Shown here: positions 10,363-22,612 of the stretch, piece after piece
How positions within the stretch are numbered: position 1 is the first letter of the stretch
How the letters are laid out: each line of letters starts with the position of its first letter
Source: Seison nebaliae
Lineage: Eukaryota > Rotifera > Pararotatoria > Seisonacea > Seisonidae
Direction: 5' to 3'
Assembly: GCA_023231475.1 (NCBI GenBank)
Contig: JALJEE010002839.1
Coordinates: 1-64,000, forward strand
Length of the DNA: 64,000 nt
The notes under the pieces: model-generated
The model's database searches: none
The model's input: the letters and a program-made list of their open reading frames with translations, nothing else
Told to the model about the DNA's origin: nothing
Made by a program: the position numbers and the translations under genes

Positions 10363-13300
10363 AGTGACAAGAAATTGAATCCGAGAATATATTTCTTATT
10401 CTAGATAATAACTATTGCAACTTATTATTAAATTGCGTGTTTTTAATGTTAAGCTGAATGATTATGAAATTGGTTTATATACAATTTAATCGTTTAAAAA
10501 ATCATCTATTATTCTTAAACGATTAATCATGGTATTCCCAACGAATACTAATTTTTATCAATCGACCATATATTGGCTGATAAGGGCTTAATGTTTCTGA
10601 AAGAGTAATTTTTAAAAGTAATAATTTTTCTTCTTTTTTTTGGTTGCAGACCATTAAGTAAATATAATTATTAGTATTTAAAAAATTGTTTTTTTAATTA
10701 TACATAATTATCAATCAAATTTATGGACAACCATTTTTAGTTAATGAGGATTTTCAATCGTACTTGGTTGATCATAATTTGCAGATGAATAGTTGATCGA
10801 TTGTAATTATCATTCGAATTATCTACATATGATGTTTAATGGAGGAAACATGTTTGGATTATTTAAATAATTTAAAGAACGATTTTATTATAGTATTATT
10901 TTCTGGAATGTCAGAATTTTTCAACTTTCTTTGGCTTCTTAGCGTATATGTTGTCCATTAAGGTTGGTATGAATTTATGCAAGAAGAAAATGAATTGTCA
11001 AGCAATACAAATGGGATTATTATAATTTGGTTAGGATGAGAAATTAACATAAATTTACATTGAAATTGAATTAGGATTCTTCAGTTACATTTGAGGTAAG
11101 TGAACAGGTTAGCTGGAAGAGTTATTAGATAATAATCAGAATTAATTATGTTGAGATTTGGAATTATTATCAATTTAGATAATTTGGAATGATGAAAAGG
11201 AGGAGAAGCAATTTAGACTAATTGCCCAATGTGGAGGAATAGAGAGATGGGAGAAGTGTCCGATGATGTGTCCCATCGGGAAATTAGAAGAAAGAAGTGG
11301 GAAATTTTGATGTCGTTCGATTGGATTTGGGTGAAACTTGAATAATGATGAGGATCGATGTTATGTCGTAGGCGAAATATGTTCCTTCTCTACAAGAAAT
11401 TTAATGATCATTGGAATGAATTGAATCGGTTTTTTCATGCAAATTTTCATTATTACATTATAGGTAATAGTTCAACCTTTATTTTTCGTGTTAATTATTA
11501 GAGGATGAATATATTTCTAGTGAATAATTGAAAATTTTTCCTTTGTTACAATTGCGAGAGAAAACGAAACACCTCCATCGGCTTATCAGTATGATTAGAC
11601 ATAGGCGAATGAGATATATGCAAATTATTAATGAATAGATATGAAATATTTATCTACACTTCCTATACGTTACCGAAATGAATACTTTTCAATTCCCGAA
11701 ACAATTTTATCGCTATTCTTTCAACATTTTTCATATTAATGTTATCGAATGCGAATATTTAATAAATGATTGGATCAACCATCTTTGTTGAAGGGAAATT
11801 TTTTAATTTTTTTAAAAACCTCTCCTTCTCCCGCCATGCCAACAATCGTTGCCAATTCTTTATCTTCGTAATTCCGATAATTGAATTTAATTCGATTAAT
11901 CGTAACTATTATCGAACAGATCTCTTACATCGATAATCGAGTAGAGTGGAGGAATGGATCGAACCAAATTACGAAGCAGTCCCTACAGTAACTAGGAATA
12001 TGAGACGAAGTTTCATCCATCACTTTCAATTGTCTATCACTTTCATCATATCCTTCCTATCATCACAGTCTGGTTAACATTGGACTTTATATGAATGATT
12101 TGGTGAATAATAAAGAGAAAGTTGATATATAAATAATGAAAGTTGCGGGAAGTTCGAACGAAGAAATGAAGTAGAAATTCTTTTCTGTCCTTCGGCCAAA
12201 TATGACTATTTATCTAACAAATTACATGTTGAGGAAACATATCGAACAGTTATTGCCAATAGGATGAGAATTTTTGAGCAGCAATCTTCTTTTATCGTCG
12301 TCGCCGAATTGCAAACTATTAAATTGACCATTGTCAAATGACCTGGAGAGAAGTAATATGGAATTCCCTCCTAATTATGTCGACTCTCCAACAACTTAAT
12401 TTTTAGGGCAATCTTCCCGAAAGAGTGTAATATATATTCTCATTAATAGTAGTCATGAGCGAAATCGGAAATTTCTACACGGTAATTTCATCTCGATTAG
12501 TGAGAGAATAATATTCCAACCGATATTTATGGTAAAATGTTGAATTTCCTACGAATTGTATGAAACCCAAGAAGAATGTCGGCGAGCAGAAAACGAATTT
12601 GATATTTCATTTAACAGTTTCAATTTTGTGATAATGGTGTGAATTGAAACTGAAATAATCTCGTTCATTTGATTCTGATAAATGTCCTTGTTTCCATCTC
12701 CGATTCCTTCTTCCGATTTTATCGTTTACTATTCCGTAAAAAGGGTCAACTTTATTCCACGTGCAATTGATTTACACGAAAAGTTTACATGAAAATTTTG
12801 TTTCAGACGAAATGTTACTGTTTCTCTTTTTTTCGTCTCATCGAAAATTTCCGTAATAATTAATTCTTTTTTCGTATCTTGAAAATAACTTGAAGTTACT
12901 TGCCAAATAACTGTCTCCCACATCATATCCATCGAAAATTTTACTTTTCATAATGAAACATCAACAATTTCTATTAACAGACATAATCCCAATATGCCAT
13001 TCCTCATATTATACCCAAAGGATTCTCTCATGAACATATTGAGAATTGAGCGAAATAAAATTTTCTTTCTTTTAATGCATAGAAACATTATCTATTTAAA
13101 TGGAGAATCGATTATTCATCATTTGATGTGCAATTGATAAATGAATGTTCAATTTGATCTCATCTCCGTCCTCTCTGACATTCGATTGATGTCAATGGAA
13201 GATTCTCATTTGTTTATCGGTCGCGCTAGAAAATGGTAAGTGGTTTTGATATAATTTCATTACGTAAGAAAAATCGATTTGGAATTTGGGGGAAATTTGA

Positions 13301-15740
13301 GTGGATGTGCAATTTATCTCTATTGAATTGTTTACGAGGAAGATTTATTAGGTGTCGCTGTTACGTAGCTGAAATGGAGTCTGTGTAATAATTTGAAAAA
13401 TTTTCGTTCCGGAAGACAAATGAGCAAGTTTAAGTTGAAAGAGATGTAGATATTAAGATGGAAGTGAATGTTGAATTATTTTCACCCAACACAAAAGAAA
13501 GACCGGGAGGAAATGTAGCTGATTTTCTTCCAGAGTCATTCTGTAAATCTTATCAAATATATTTGTTAATTCTCTTAAAATTTTACTTGCAGTTTCTTTT
13601 ACGTAGTTTTACATAAAACGTAATTCAATATTGGGAGGAAGATGGTGTTTATTGAATGACGAGCGGATAGAAAGAATGCTCTAAAGTTTAAGAACAATTC
13701 GATTCAACATACAGAAGAAGATTCATTTTACAGACAAAGATTGTCGTAATAAAAATTTGTAATTTTATACAATATCTCCACCAAGCCCATTCCATTGATG
13801 AAAGATCATCGGTTTCGAGATACAATCTAGGAGATGTCTCCATCCTTTTCACTAATTTCTATTTTTTAGGAAATAAAATAAAAATATTTTTATTGAGAAT
13901 GGTAAATAAAATTATAATATTTCCCTGCCGAATTGACTCGTCATTTCTCGTTTTTATTGCCCGTTAACTTCCGAGATTTTATCTTATAATAATAACAAGG
14001 GCAACCTCTTACTATTCGTCGAGAGTCAAGTAAACAAGTTTTTTCTTTTTTTGATGAGATTCACTATAGGTGCCAAAATCAAAAGATCTTTCGAGTATCT
14101 AATAATTTCTTCTTTCAGACGATTAAAAGATTGATAAGAAAATCATTAATTCACATAGGGAGAATTAAACATGGCAACATTGTATTTTTATTTAAATACG
14201 AGAATGGAGGAATATACGAAAAAATAAAAAATTATAAGAAAGTTTGAAAAGATTCTGTCACGGCTATTAATGGATATGAATAATCTTACAATTAGTTAAA
14301 CAAAGTTTCTTCCTTCTAACATATTTGTAAGGGAAATCTTATTGTTTCGGTTTAACATTGGAGCTACAAAGTTTGTAGTCTTTGATTTATAAGTTTGTTA
14401 CCTTTGAAATGTAATTTGGGTATAAGTCTACGACAGATCGACAAGATCGTTTTTAATCTTTTTTTCTAGTTTTCTAGTTCGATATTGTAAATTGCTTAGG
14501 AATTAATTGGAAGAAAAATATTTTCGGTTAAATTCAACATCAATCAAAGAGAACGGATTGGGAAAAACGAGGTGAACTCCAACTTTCTTCACGCAATTTT
14601 TAATGTTATTTTAGGGAGATCGGAAGAAATTGTATTTGAGATAAATGAGAGAACGTTAATGGTGACAGACCGAAATAAGAAATATGAATAAGAATAGAAA
14701 TAACAATACAAATATTTATTTTCCATTTCTCGTTTTCTTGAAGAATATGATGTTTAGCGTAAGATGTGACGGAAGTAGAAGTGAGAAATGTATATTCTAA
14801 TGAAATAAACGAACGACAACAAATGTAATTCTTCCTTAATGAGAATGAGGTCTTAAGTGTGGAAGCGCTTGAATGGAATCGTCCAACTCCCGTAGAACCA
14901 ATGGAGATAATTGATTTATTTTAAATTCGATTAGTGACAAAGCAGAATTTCATGATGAAACATTAATGTTGGAGAAGGAATTAGTTGATTTTTTTAGGAT
15001 AGTTGAATAATCGAAGGAAATGCCATTCTGTTGATGGGGTATCCGGTTTGAGTTTTAGTTACTGGTTAATAATAGGGAAGAGCATTTGGGGTGGAGGAAG
15101 GAGAAGTGGGAGAGAAAGAGTGGAGTCGTATATGTGAAGTTCGATAGATATTATCCAGTGGTGAGTTTATTATTTGGACGCAGCAACATTTTAATGAGTC
15201 AACTTCGTCAAATAATCGTTCTTCCTACATATGAGTTACGTAAGGCGTGTTGGAGTGAAAGAGAATTGGAATGTTTCTGGCATCATTTGATTGCATACAT
15301 CTATTTCTTCTTTTCTGAAATTGAAAGTGAAGAGTTTCATTAAATGCATACATGCGGCTCTAAATTCTCTTCCGAATAATTACTCTTCCTTCTAACTACC
15401 AATTACATGTGCCATGATGAGAATAATATGATGTTTTATCTTTCCTACTTATTACCCGACAGTATTTCTCAATAAGTGCTATTTAATTATTTTCCCGAAC
15501 AATCCATGTTGTTGTGATATAATTCTGTTTACATAAACTAACTCGTCAACTCAAGACAAAAATGCCATCGTGCATATTCCCTTACGATTTTCGATGCCCC
15601 ATTCTTCCATTTTACATGGAATCTATTACTTCAAATCATTCTCAAATCACCCATAAACATAATCAGATTTTTCCTTTCCATCATTAAGGTAAGAATTTCA
15701 GAAATTTCTTCTTCTTCTTCTTACATAATTCTCCGATTAA
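10363..15740. other. 5.4 kb gene-poor intergenic region
   Basis: Scanned on both strands. Only short open frames occur (for example 12729-12932 minus and 15086-15343 plus), without recognisable motifs or splice-linked partners. It separates the 5' ends of two divergently read genes, meckelin (minus) and the GPCR (plus), so it may hold their promoters and distal regulatory DNA. In a genome this compact its size stands out. A CT-rich run (TTTCTTCTTCTTCTTCTT) just before the GPCR start at about 15705-15722 could be leader or intron sequence. Confidence 0.5.
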
Positions 15741-17618
15741 ATGGCGACATCCGATAATAATGAATGGTGGAAGGAATTCTATGGTTATTCCCGATTTATT
15801 ACCGGACTTATTTTGATACCGTTAGTGGGTGGGATTGGAATCAGTGGCAACGTCCTAAGCATCGTTCTTCTGTTGTCCAGAGAGTTGAAGAAGATTTCGG
15901 TTAATGTCATTCTTATTGCATTAGCTGTCAGCGACACCATGAAGTTGTTAAATGATATGATGTACTTCTTGTTATTGTTGAGAATGTCGCCCAAAAAGAT
16001 TTTGTCGGGTGATGAAATCTCATTGGAGATGACAATCTTTTATAAATATGCTCATTATTTCAATAAAACTTTCACCACAGTTACCGTCTGGCTTACAACA
16101 TTAATTGCCATCGAACGTTATATAACGTGTGCTTTATCTCCATCAACTGCTCGTCGAATATTCTCACCAAAACATAATCGAATAATTATCGCGGGAATTT
16201 ATTTATCTGCTGCAATTATCACCGTTCCATCACTTCTAACATTGGAAGTGCGTTATATCTGCAATAATGGTACAATGGCGACAATGTCAGACAATTGTTC
16301 ATATACCGTCGTCAATACTCGATTAGACAATCAACAAATGTTATATAATTGTTACATTTGGATAGTGGATAGTCTACGATCGATCGCTCCACTATTCTTC
16401 ACTTCTCTTCTCTACATTCTCATTATTCGTCGACTTCGTCAATCCATTCAACGAAGTAAAAGGAAGAAAGCGAAAACGGTTCATTTTCATGTGGAAACGA
16501 ATCGAATGAACGAAACTAATTCGATGTTGTATGTCGATGCAGTAAAGAATCGTCGTCAATCATTTCATGAGAATTGTAAGAAAGAGAGTCGAAATAACAA
16601 AAATAAGAAATCGTCAAAATGGTGGAGATGGTTAATGCCGACCATACAAAAGAACAACAACGATTCAATCAATGAATCGATGTCTGAACAAATCATCAAA
16701 TGTAATTGTCATCATTTCAATTTATTTATAACAAAATCTCGATTTAAATCACAATTATCATCCGGATTTATTCGAAATGCTAATGTTGAGATACCGGTGG
16801 AGAATTCGGTTTATCCATATAACGAGGATAGTGTTCTCGTCATTCAGAATGTTCGATCATCACAATGGAATTCGAGTAATAGTTGTAATAATTTATGTCC
16901 TAAATTATCGCCAATCAAAGAATTGGAACAACCGTCTCCTAAAGGGCCAAAATCAACGACCGAGACCAACAACCAAAACAATCGGCAATCTCAACCAATC
17001 ACGAAAAATTTATCTATTCGAGTCACCGTCACATTATTGGTAGTTATCGTCGTCCTTATCATTTGTTATATTCCCGATGCCATTCTATCAATCTTCCTTA
17101 AAAAAGAATATGTGACAGCTGATCAATATTCCACATTGGCAATTCGAGAAATAACCGATTTCCTACTTGTTTTCAATTCGGCAATCAACTTCTTCATCTA
17201 CTGTAAATTCTCGAGAAGTTTCCGAGTGAAGTTCGAAGAGAAAATGAGAAAGTTACGAAAGAGTTCCAGTTTTCTTTGTTCCACTTTCTACAATGTTCGA
17301 CTTCTCGCTCCCTATAAAAAATTATTCTGCTGTTTCTGTTGTGGATGTGCATTCGATTATCAATCGAAACAGATACTAAAGAATCAATTAGAACAGAGAA
17401 TTAGGAAATCCTCCAATTCAGCATTCCAATTCCATTCATTCGTTCCCAATGTCAAATTGTCGAACGATCCGAATGGAACTGGTTCGGAATTATCTATGAA
17501 AAATAATGAATATCATTTACAACAATTAATAAATGGAAAAAATCGAGTTATCTCATTAAATATTGATGGAACGCAGACGTCCGATTCGATGTTTAAAGAA
17601 AAAAATACATTTTATTGA
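15741..17618 (+). CDS. rhodopsin-family neuropeptide GPCR (FMRFamide-receptor-like)
   Basis: A single-exon, 625-residue seven-helix receptor. TM1-TM2 show GISGNVLSIVLL and LIALAVSDTMKLLND (Asn in TM1, Asp in TM2). TM3 ends with LIAIERYITC, an ERY form of DRY. TM6 is VTLLVVIVVLIICYIPDAIL, and TM7 is LLVFNSAINFFIYCKFSRSF, with SAINFFIY in place of NPxxY. That pattern and the SVNVILIAL block are typical of FMRFamide/myosuppressin-type peptide receptors, but the ligand is unknown. The third intracellular loop is very long (about 200 residues, Asn/Ser/Lys-rich), and the Cys-rich tail CCFCCGC may be palmitoylated. The receptor would act at the plasma membrane through G proteins. The 3' end faces the small minus-strand gene at 17698. 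Confidence 0.85.
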   Translation: MATSDNNEWWKEFYGYSRFITGLILIPLVGGIGISGNVLSIVLLLSRELKKISVNVILIALAVSDTMKLLNDMMYFLLLLRMSPKKILSGDEISLEMTIFYKYAHYFNKTFTTVTVWLTTLIAIERYITCALSPSTARRIFSPKHNRIIIAGIYLSAAIITVPSLLTLEVRYICNNGTMATMSDNCSYTVVNTRLDNQQMLYNCYIWIVDSLRSIAPLFFTSLLYILIIRRLRQSIQRSKRKKAKTVHFHVETNRMNETNSMLYVDAVKNRRQSFHENCKKESRNNKNKKSSKWWRWLMPTIQKNNNDSINESMSEQIIKCNCHHFNLFITKSRFKSQLSSGFIRNANVEIPVENSVYPYNEDSVLVIQNVRSSQWNSSNSCNNLCPKLSPIKELEQPSPKGPKSTTETNNQNNRQSQPITKNLSIRVTVTLLVVIVVLIICYIPDAILSIFLKKEYVTADQYSTLAIREITDFLLVFNSAINFFIYCKFSRSFRVKFEEKMRKLRKSSSFLCSTFYNVRLLAPYKKLFCCFCCGCAFDYQSKQILKNQLEQRIRKSSNSAFQFHSFVPNVKLSNDPNGTGSELSMKNNEYHLQQLINGKNRVISLNIDGTQTSDSMFKEKNTFY

Positions 17619-17697
17619 AAACATTCTTCTTTCATTTATTTTTGAATGAAATTAAAAAATTTTAAGAGAATAAATTCATTCCTTCAATTCTCAACGT

Positions 17698-17892
17698 TTA
17701 TTGAGGCACATTCTTCGTCATCAGCAAATTACGTTGTCTCATGTTGTAGTAGTAGATGGAAGCTTGCAATCCCACTATCAGGAATAGTAACAAGAGAAAT
17801 GGAGTGATAACTCCGAGTGCAATTTCCGCTCCCCAATGTGGATGTTCTGGCTCTTTAATAACCATCACCGATACATTTTGTCCCGCGTCCAT
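17698..17892 (-). CDS. small single-pass membrane protein, unrecognised
   Basis: A 64-residue open frame with an ATG start and one strong hydrophobic segment (GVITPFLLLLFLIVGLQASI) at about residues 27-46. It is preceded by a soluble N-terminus with a possible glycosylation site (NVS near residue 6) and followed by a short tail containing YYYNMRQR. The positive residues after the helix suggest N-out, C-in topology. Its start lies 80 bp after the GPCR stop, on the opposite strand and tail to tail. I do not recognise the family. It resembles small integral membrane (SMIM-type) proteins only in size and layout. Confidence 0.55.
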   Translation of the reverse strand: MDAGQNVSVMVIKEPEHPHWGAEIALGVITPFLLLLFLIVGLQASIYYYNMRQRNLLMTKNVPQ

Positions 17893-18954
17893 TATAGTTT
17901 ATTCGTTAGCGATTGTAAATCTGGTAAGTTAAATGAAAATCTGTTGTGAAACTTTAAGGGAAATGGATTAATCAATTCTTCAACCATAAAATACTGAACA
18001 ACAAAATTTTATTAAACAATTTAATTTTTGTTGTATAAGAACAATGACTTTTCATAAAAGAATAAGAAATGTAATGAAAGAATATGCGCGTCCACATTCG
18101 ATTCCACTCTCTTACACTCCCACTTCCATTGAAATATTCATTTAAAAAAAAATACAAATTTCAATTCATCTCTGCTACTACATCGTTTGCGCACCGTTTA
18201 CATTCCAACAACATTACTTCTTTTTTATAAAAACTACGTATATATGTACGTAGTACGTACACGTATACACCTTCTCAAATCCATTAGAATGACTCATTAC
18301 TATGAATTAAAATAAAATTATTTAAAAAAAAATTTTCTACCCATAATTTAAAAGAATAAATTCATACGATGAAATTCTGGGAGAGATAGATGCTTTGGAA
18401 ATTACTTAACTATTTATGAACATAAATTATTAACCGTCTTCTTCCAGCGGTTTTATCTCGATAAGTAAATTTTAAAAACTATTATCTGATTGAAGGAATC
18501 GAATAAATTGTAGCTGTAATATGCTGTCCAAGTAATAATTTCAAAACTTCCAAAATCAATCTTTTCGACAGTTCGAGAATCAAGTTCTGTTAGAGGAATG
18601 AAACATATTTTATGTGATAAATCAATGGAATTTTTGTGTCCATTTTTTCGTTTCATATAATTTTTCAACGAGATTATCATTGTTGATGATGATTTCTTAT
18701 TTTAGTTCCTATTTCAAGTTTTAAAAATTATTTCCATTTAAACAGTCACATTAACTATCAATTATGATTAACAGTTTGAAAAAGTAAGATATTGAAATAT
18801 ATCATGGAAAGTATTAAGTGTTTAAATGACGAATAAATTGATGAGAGTAGGAAGAAGAGAATTTCTTGGAACGATCAGATTTATTAATGAATTTAATTTA
18901 AATAAAATACGTTAAAACGTAACTTAGGTGTAAGCAATTTAATTTATTTTAAAA
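17893..18954. other. AT-rich intergenic region
   Basis: No supported gene. A 75-residue minus-strand frame at 18453-18680 is of unclear status. A small palindromic cluster CTACGTATATATGTACGTAG followed by TACGTACACGTATA occurs near 18233-18270. Confidence 0.45.
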
Positions 18955-20456
18955 TTATTTCTCATTTTCCAAACGGTGACTGATACACTCTTTTTGTGCA
19001 TCTGACGGTTTCGTCAATTTCGCATCAAATTGTTTCAAATGAAGTAGTGCCACATAATCATCTAATGAATGAATAAAGTGAAAAGGATTATGAAAGAAAA
19101 GAACAAACTCATTTTTTTGGGTAAGAGATAAACATCTTTCGAATATCGTTGAGTGGGCGCTTTGTGCATTTCGATGGCAGCTAATATTTGAGTAATGTAA
19201 CTTATGGACAGAACCAAGCTTGGTATACCGGAACATGTGATATTGATAGGACGGCCTTGTGCTACTAAGACTATATATTTTTTAGATGGAAATATTATGT
19301 GGTCGACTTCCTGTCGAACATGTTCTCGTTCACAACCTGTACCTTCCAAAGATTCCGTATCGATCTCCGTATTCGAATGACCGATATTGCAGAGAATTGC
19401 GGCATTCTTCATTTGAACCATATGTTCCGATCGAATGATACTCTTCCCACCAGTACATGTAATAAATATATCGATCTTATCCACAACATCCTCAATTAAC
19501 ACCACACGATAACCATCCATACATGCATGTAATGCATTCAATGCATTCATTTCCGTTATTAGAACATTACATCCGATATTTCTCAATGTAGTTGCACAAC
19601 CTTCGCCCACTTGTCCAAATCCACAAACCAAAACCGTTTTCCCAGCGAACATGATATCTGTCGTTCTTTTCAATGCATCAATCACACTCTCTCGACAAGA
19701 ATAATGATGATCGAATTTCCGTTTACATAAAGCGTCGGCAATATTCATCGATGGTACTAGGAGTGATTTGTGTCTCATCAAATGATAAAGACGATGAACT
19801 CCAGTTGAACTCTCTTCGACTACGCCCTTAATGCCGGGAAGGAGATATTGGAATTTTGTGTGAAGTATTTCCGTCATATCTCCTCCATCATCTAACAACA
19901 AATTCGGTTCCCATCTAATATCGTTCGCTTTATTCTCTTCCAAATCACCATCATCATATCCACCTAAACATCGTTTGATACACCACCAATAATCATTTTC
20001 ATTCTCATTCCTCCATGCATAAATCGGTATATTATATTTCTGAACCATCAGTGAACAGATCTCATCTAAAGTAGAATAAATATTGCATGCACACCATCGC
20101 ACTTTCGCTCCTAGTTTTATTAACGTTTCTACCATCACTGCACTTTGAGCGTTGATGTGAGAACATATGGAAATTCGAGCTCCTTCCAACGGTTGCTCAT
20201 AATTAGCCATATCATACATCTTCTGCAAAGCCGGTAATTCAGTGATGGCCAATTCCATTTCTCGTTTACCATATTCGTAATAGTCCAAACTCGAAATACA
20301 GAAATCATTAAATCCATTTCTCAACTTTTTTCGATCGCGATCTCGTGGACTTAATGTCTCCTCCAATTTCTCTTCCAACGTTTCATCCAAAATCGTCTCG
20401 TTAACTAGTGGCGGATGATCATAAGACAAATAATGAATCGAATGATTTGAGGCCAT
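18955..20456 (-). CDS. AHCYL: S-adenosylhomocysteine hydrolase-like protein (AHCYL/IRBIT family)
   Basis: Two exons joined across a 47-nt intron (19062-19108), about 470 residues. It matches AHCYL1-type proteins rather than canonical AHCY: INAQSAVMVETLIKLGAKV, ACNIYSTLDEICSLM, ESSTGVHRLYHLM, KRTTDIMFAGKTVLVCGFG, CNIGHSNTEIDTESLEG and DVYLLPKKM. The NAD-binding glycine motif GFGQVGEG is present. Oddities: in the family block N.DSVTK.KFDN the final Asn is His here (NIADALCKRKFDHHY), and the protein ends KECISHRLENEK without the usual FKPxxYRY tail whose Lys/Tyr contact NAD. AHCYL proteins act mainly as regulators (IP3 receptor, ion transporters), and these changes fit a non-enzymatic role. The N-terminus is short, with an acidic DETLEEKLEETLSPRDRDR stretch. 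An upstream exon at about 21262-21450 could supply more N-terminus. Confidence 0.85.
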
Positions 20457-22463
20457 TATGGGAAGATGATAAATGATGATAATGAGAAATTTAAGAGAAT
20501 ATGTACAATGAAACAGGTAAAGAATGATTAAATGAACTATTAGACAGAAACAATAACCAATTGTTTACCTGACCATTACTCTTACTTTCCATCAATGATC
20601 ACATTACAACGATAAGAATAATTGTCATTCAAATTATTCAGAGACATTCCTCTAACTCTTATGAACGAAAACAAAAGTGTTTGGGACCAATTTCTTCTAA
20701 AACTAACTAGTTTTCATTCATCATTCAACGTATGGACGTTATTACTCATAATATTATCAGAACACACAGGAAATGACATAACATATTAGAATGACATAAC
20801 ATATTATAATTACATATCATAAAAAATTTCAATTTCTTTTTAAATTCGCAATATTCTCAGTCCATTGCCACATCTCCCACATCAAACTCTTAAAACAGTT
20901 TTAATAAATATTCAGTGAATTCCGTTAACTTTTAGGCATTCAAAATATTTCTTCTTCAGCTAAACTAGAACCTTCTCACAAATTCCCATTTTTACACAAC
21001 AGTAAATTGTCACAATAATTTCTTATCTTTATCGAAGGTTTTCTTCGTTCATTTTCAAATAAAGTACCAAAGAATCTTTTTAACCATTCTCCAATTTCTA
21101 TCTATAATATGAGATGATTTACTATTTCTTCAATTTTTACGGTATTCTCTTCAAGGAACAATTTACACTTCCACCCACTCCCTCCAACAAACATATCGAA
21201 ATTGACAGGAACCTGCTTCGTCAAGTGGTCCAAAATTTTTGAAGGCATTCGACTTACGCTTCCCTCGTGTGCCTCTGTTCCAATTGTAACTAACACTTCG
21301 ATGTCGTCCATCGATCACATTCTTCTTCATAACATCATCATTCAATTGGATCTTTTGGAACGAAACATTCAATAATTCTTCCTTGTCATCTTCATCAATT
21401 ATTGTTTCCTGTTCCCATTGCTCCATCGACGAAGATTTTGAAGAGTGGTTTTTCATTTGGAGATTTTTTGTAAAATTTTTTTTGAAAAAATTCTTAATAA
21501 AATTTCTCTGTTTTCTTACTAAATACTTAAGGGCCACACAGACACATCATAATACAAAAGGGTTATGATGACATGGTGATTGTTGATCCAAATCAATTAA
21601 TTTCTTAACAATAATAATAATAAAGTCGATGAACGAGAGTAGATGTAAAAAGAGACGATTACTGTTTAATAATTGAGTCGAAGTATCGAATATTTAATTT
21701 ATAATTTCTCATGTAAAATTCTTTCTTTTCTCTTGATTTCATTATTTCTATAAGTTTCTTCGTCTTTCGACTAATTCATTCGAAATGAAATAGTAGAAGA
21801 TGATGCATACCTTCCGCCAAATCGTCTATCTTTAATTTAATATTATTTCATTCATAAATTTTCATAAATATAATTCTTTTCCATTTCCATATGAGAAAAT
21901 AGATTTTTTCATACTCTTTCCATTCAACTATCCTCCCACTAACATTTTCCCAATATCATTCAATACTTTTTTCTTCTTCAAATATAAATTTCATGTTCTT
22001 TTAATCGAACACTGTTCTAATTATTATCACTATTCTCATGGGAACAATTGTGAAGGGTCATAGCGTTCCTGCAAAGAACACCAACGCACATATTTCTCTT
22101 TATACAAAAGTGTCTCTCATCTGACATCGATGTCGGTTGTTTGGAAGTTCAATTCTGTCAATATTTGTAAAGGAGAAATCATTTACGTAAAATGTTAATT
22201 ATAATTTCCAATTACATTATCATTAGTGAAAATAGAAGGAAAAATAATGAATATAATTAAGGATAAGTTGATAGATACGAACTGCTACAACCATGAATTG
22301 TTTTTCTTTGTTGTGGCACTGGTTCCAACAGAATAGAGAATCGACGTTTTTCTATTCGATTTTGTTTTATGCTTTGCTCATCTTCACTTTCTTCATCGAA
22401 CACATCCAACATTTCTCATCAATTCTCTGTAAATATCTCACAATTGTCAGTATTCTGCTTCAC
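20457..22463. other. intergenic region with a possible upstream exon
   Basis: Mostly AT-rich. The notable part is a minus-strand open stretch at about 21262-21464 (next entry). Another frame at 21102-21311 (minus) is also open but unrecognised. A short plus-strand frame at 22293-22514 encodes a hydrophobic stretch but runs into the terminal repeat of the mobile element. Confidence 0.4.
21262..21464 (-). CDS. possible first exon of AHCYL or separate small gene
   Basis: The minus strand has an ATG-started stretch (MKNHSSKSSSMEQWEQETII...) rich in Ser and acidic residues, ending at GGGAAGC|GTAAGTCG, a strong donor. Joined to the acceptor CCGCCACTAG just inside the AHCYL frame (near 20405), it stays in frame and would give AHCYL a longer, Ser-rich N-terminus, as IRBIT-type proteins have (KKIQ-like and RHRSVS segments are present). 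Alternatively a 45-nt intron could end at GACGAAGCAG, giving a short Cys-containing tail. The join is inference from frame phase only. Confidence 0.35.
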
Positions 22464-22612
22464 AGCTGTCCGAATGAACACGAACAAAATGTAGTTATGA
22501 TGTTTGGAGTTTGAAAAATTTACATTTAATGAAACACCGATACATCGGCTAAGGAGAAACATTGTTCAGATCAGTTTCACAAATACATTTTGAACTTTAA
22601 ACTTATTTCTGT

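Noticed and set aside
15086-15343. 85-residue plus-strand gene upstream of the GPCR
   Set aside because: No motif, no similarity recognised, and composition typical of chance openness.
22293-22514. Small plus-strand membrane protein gene
   Set aside because: The frame has a hydrophobic run, but its last codons are the terminal repeat of the mobile element, and the opposite repeat gives a similar peptide on the other strand. This is a repeat artefact.
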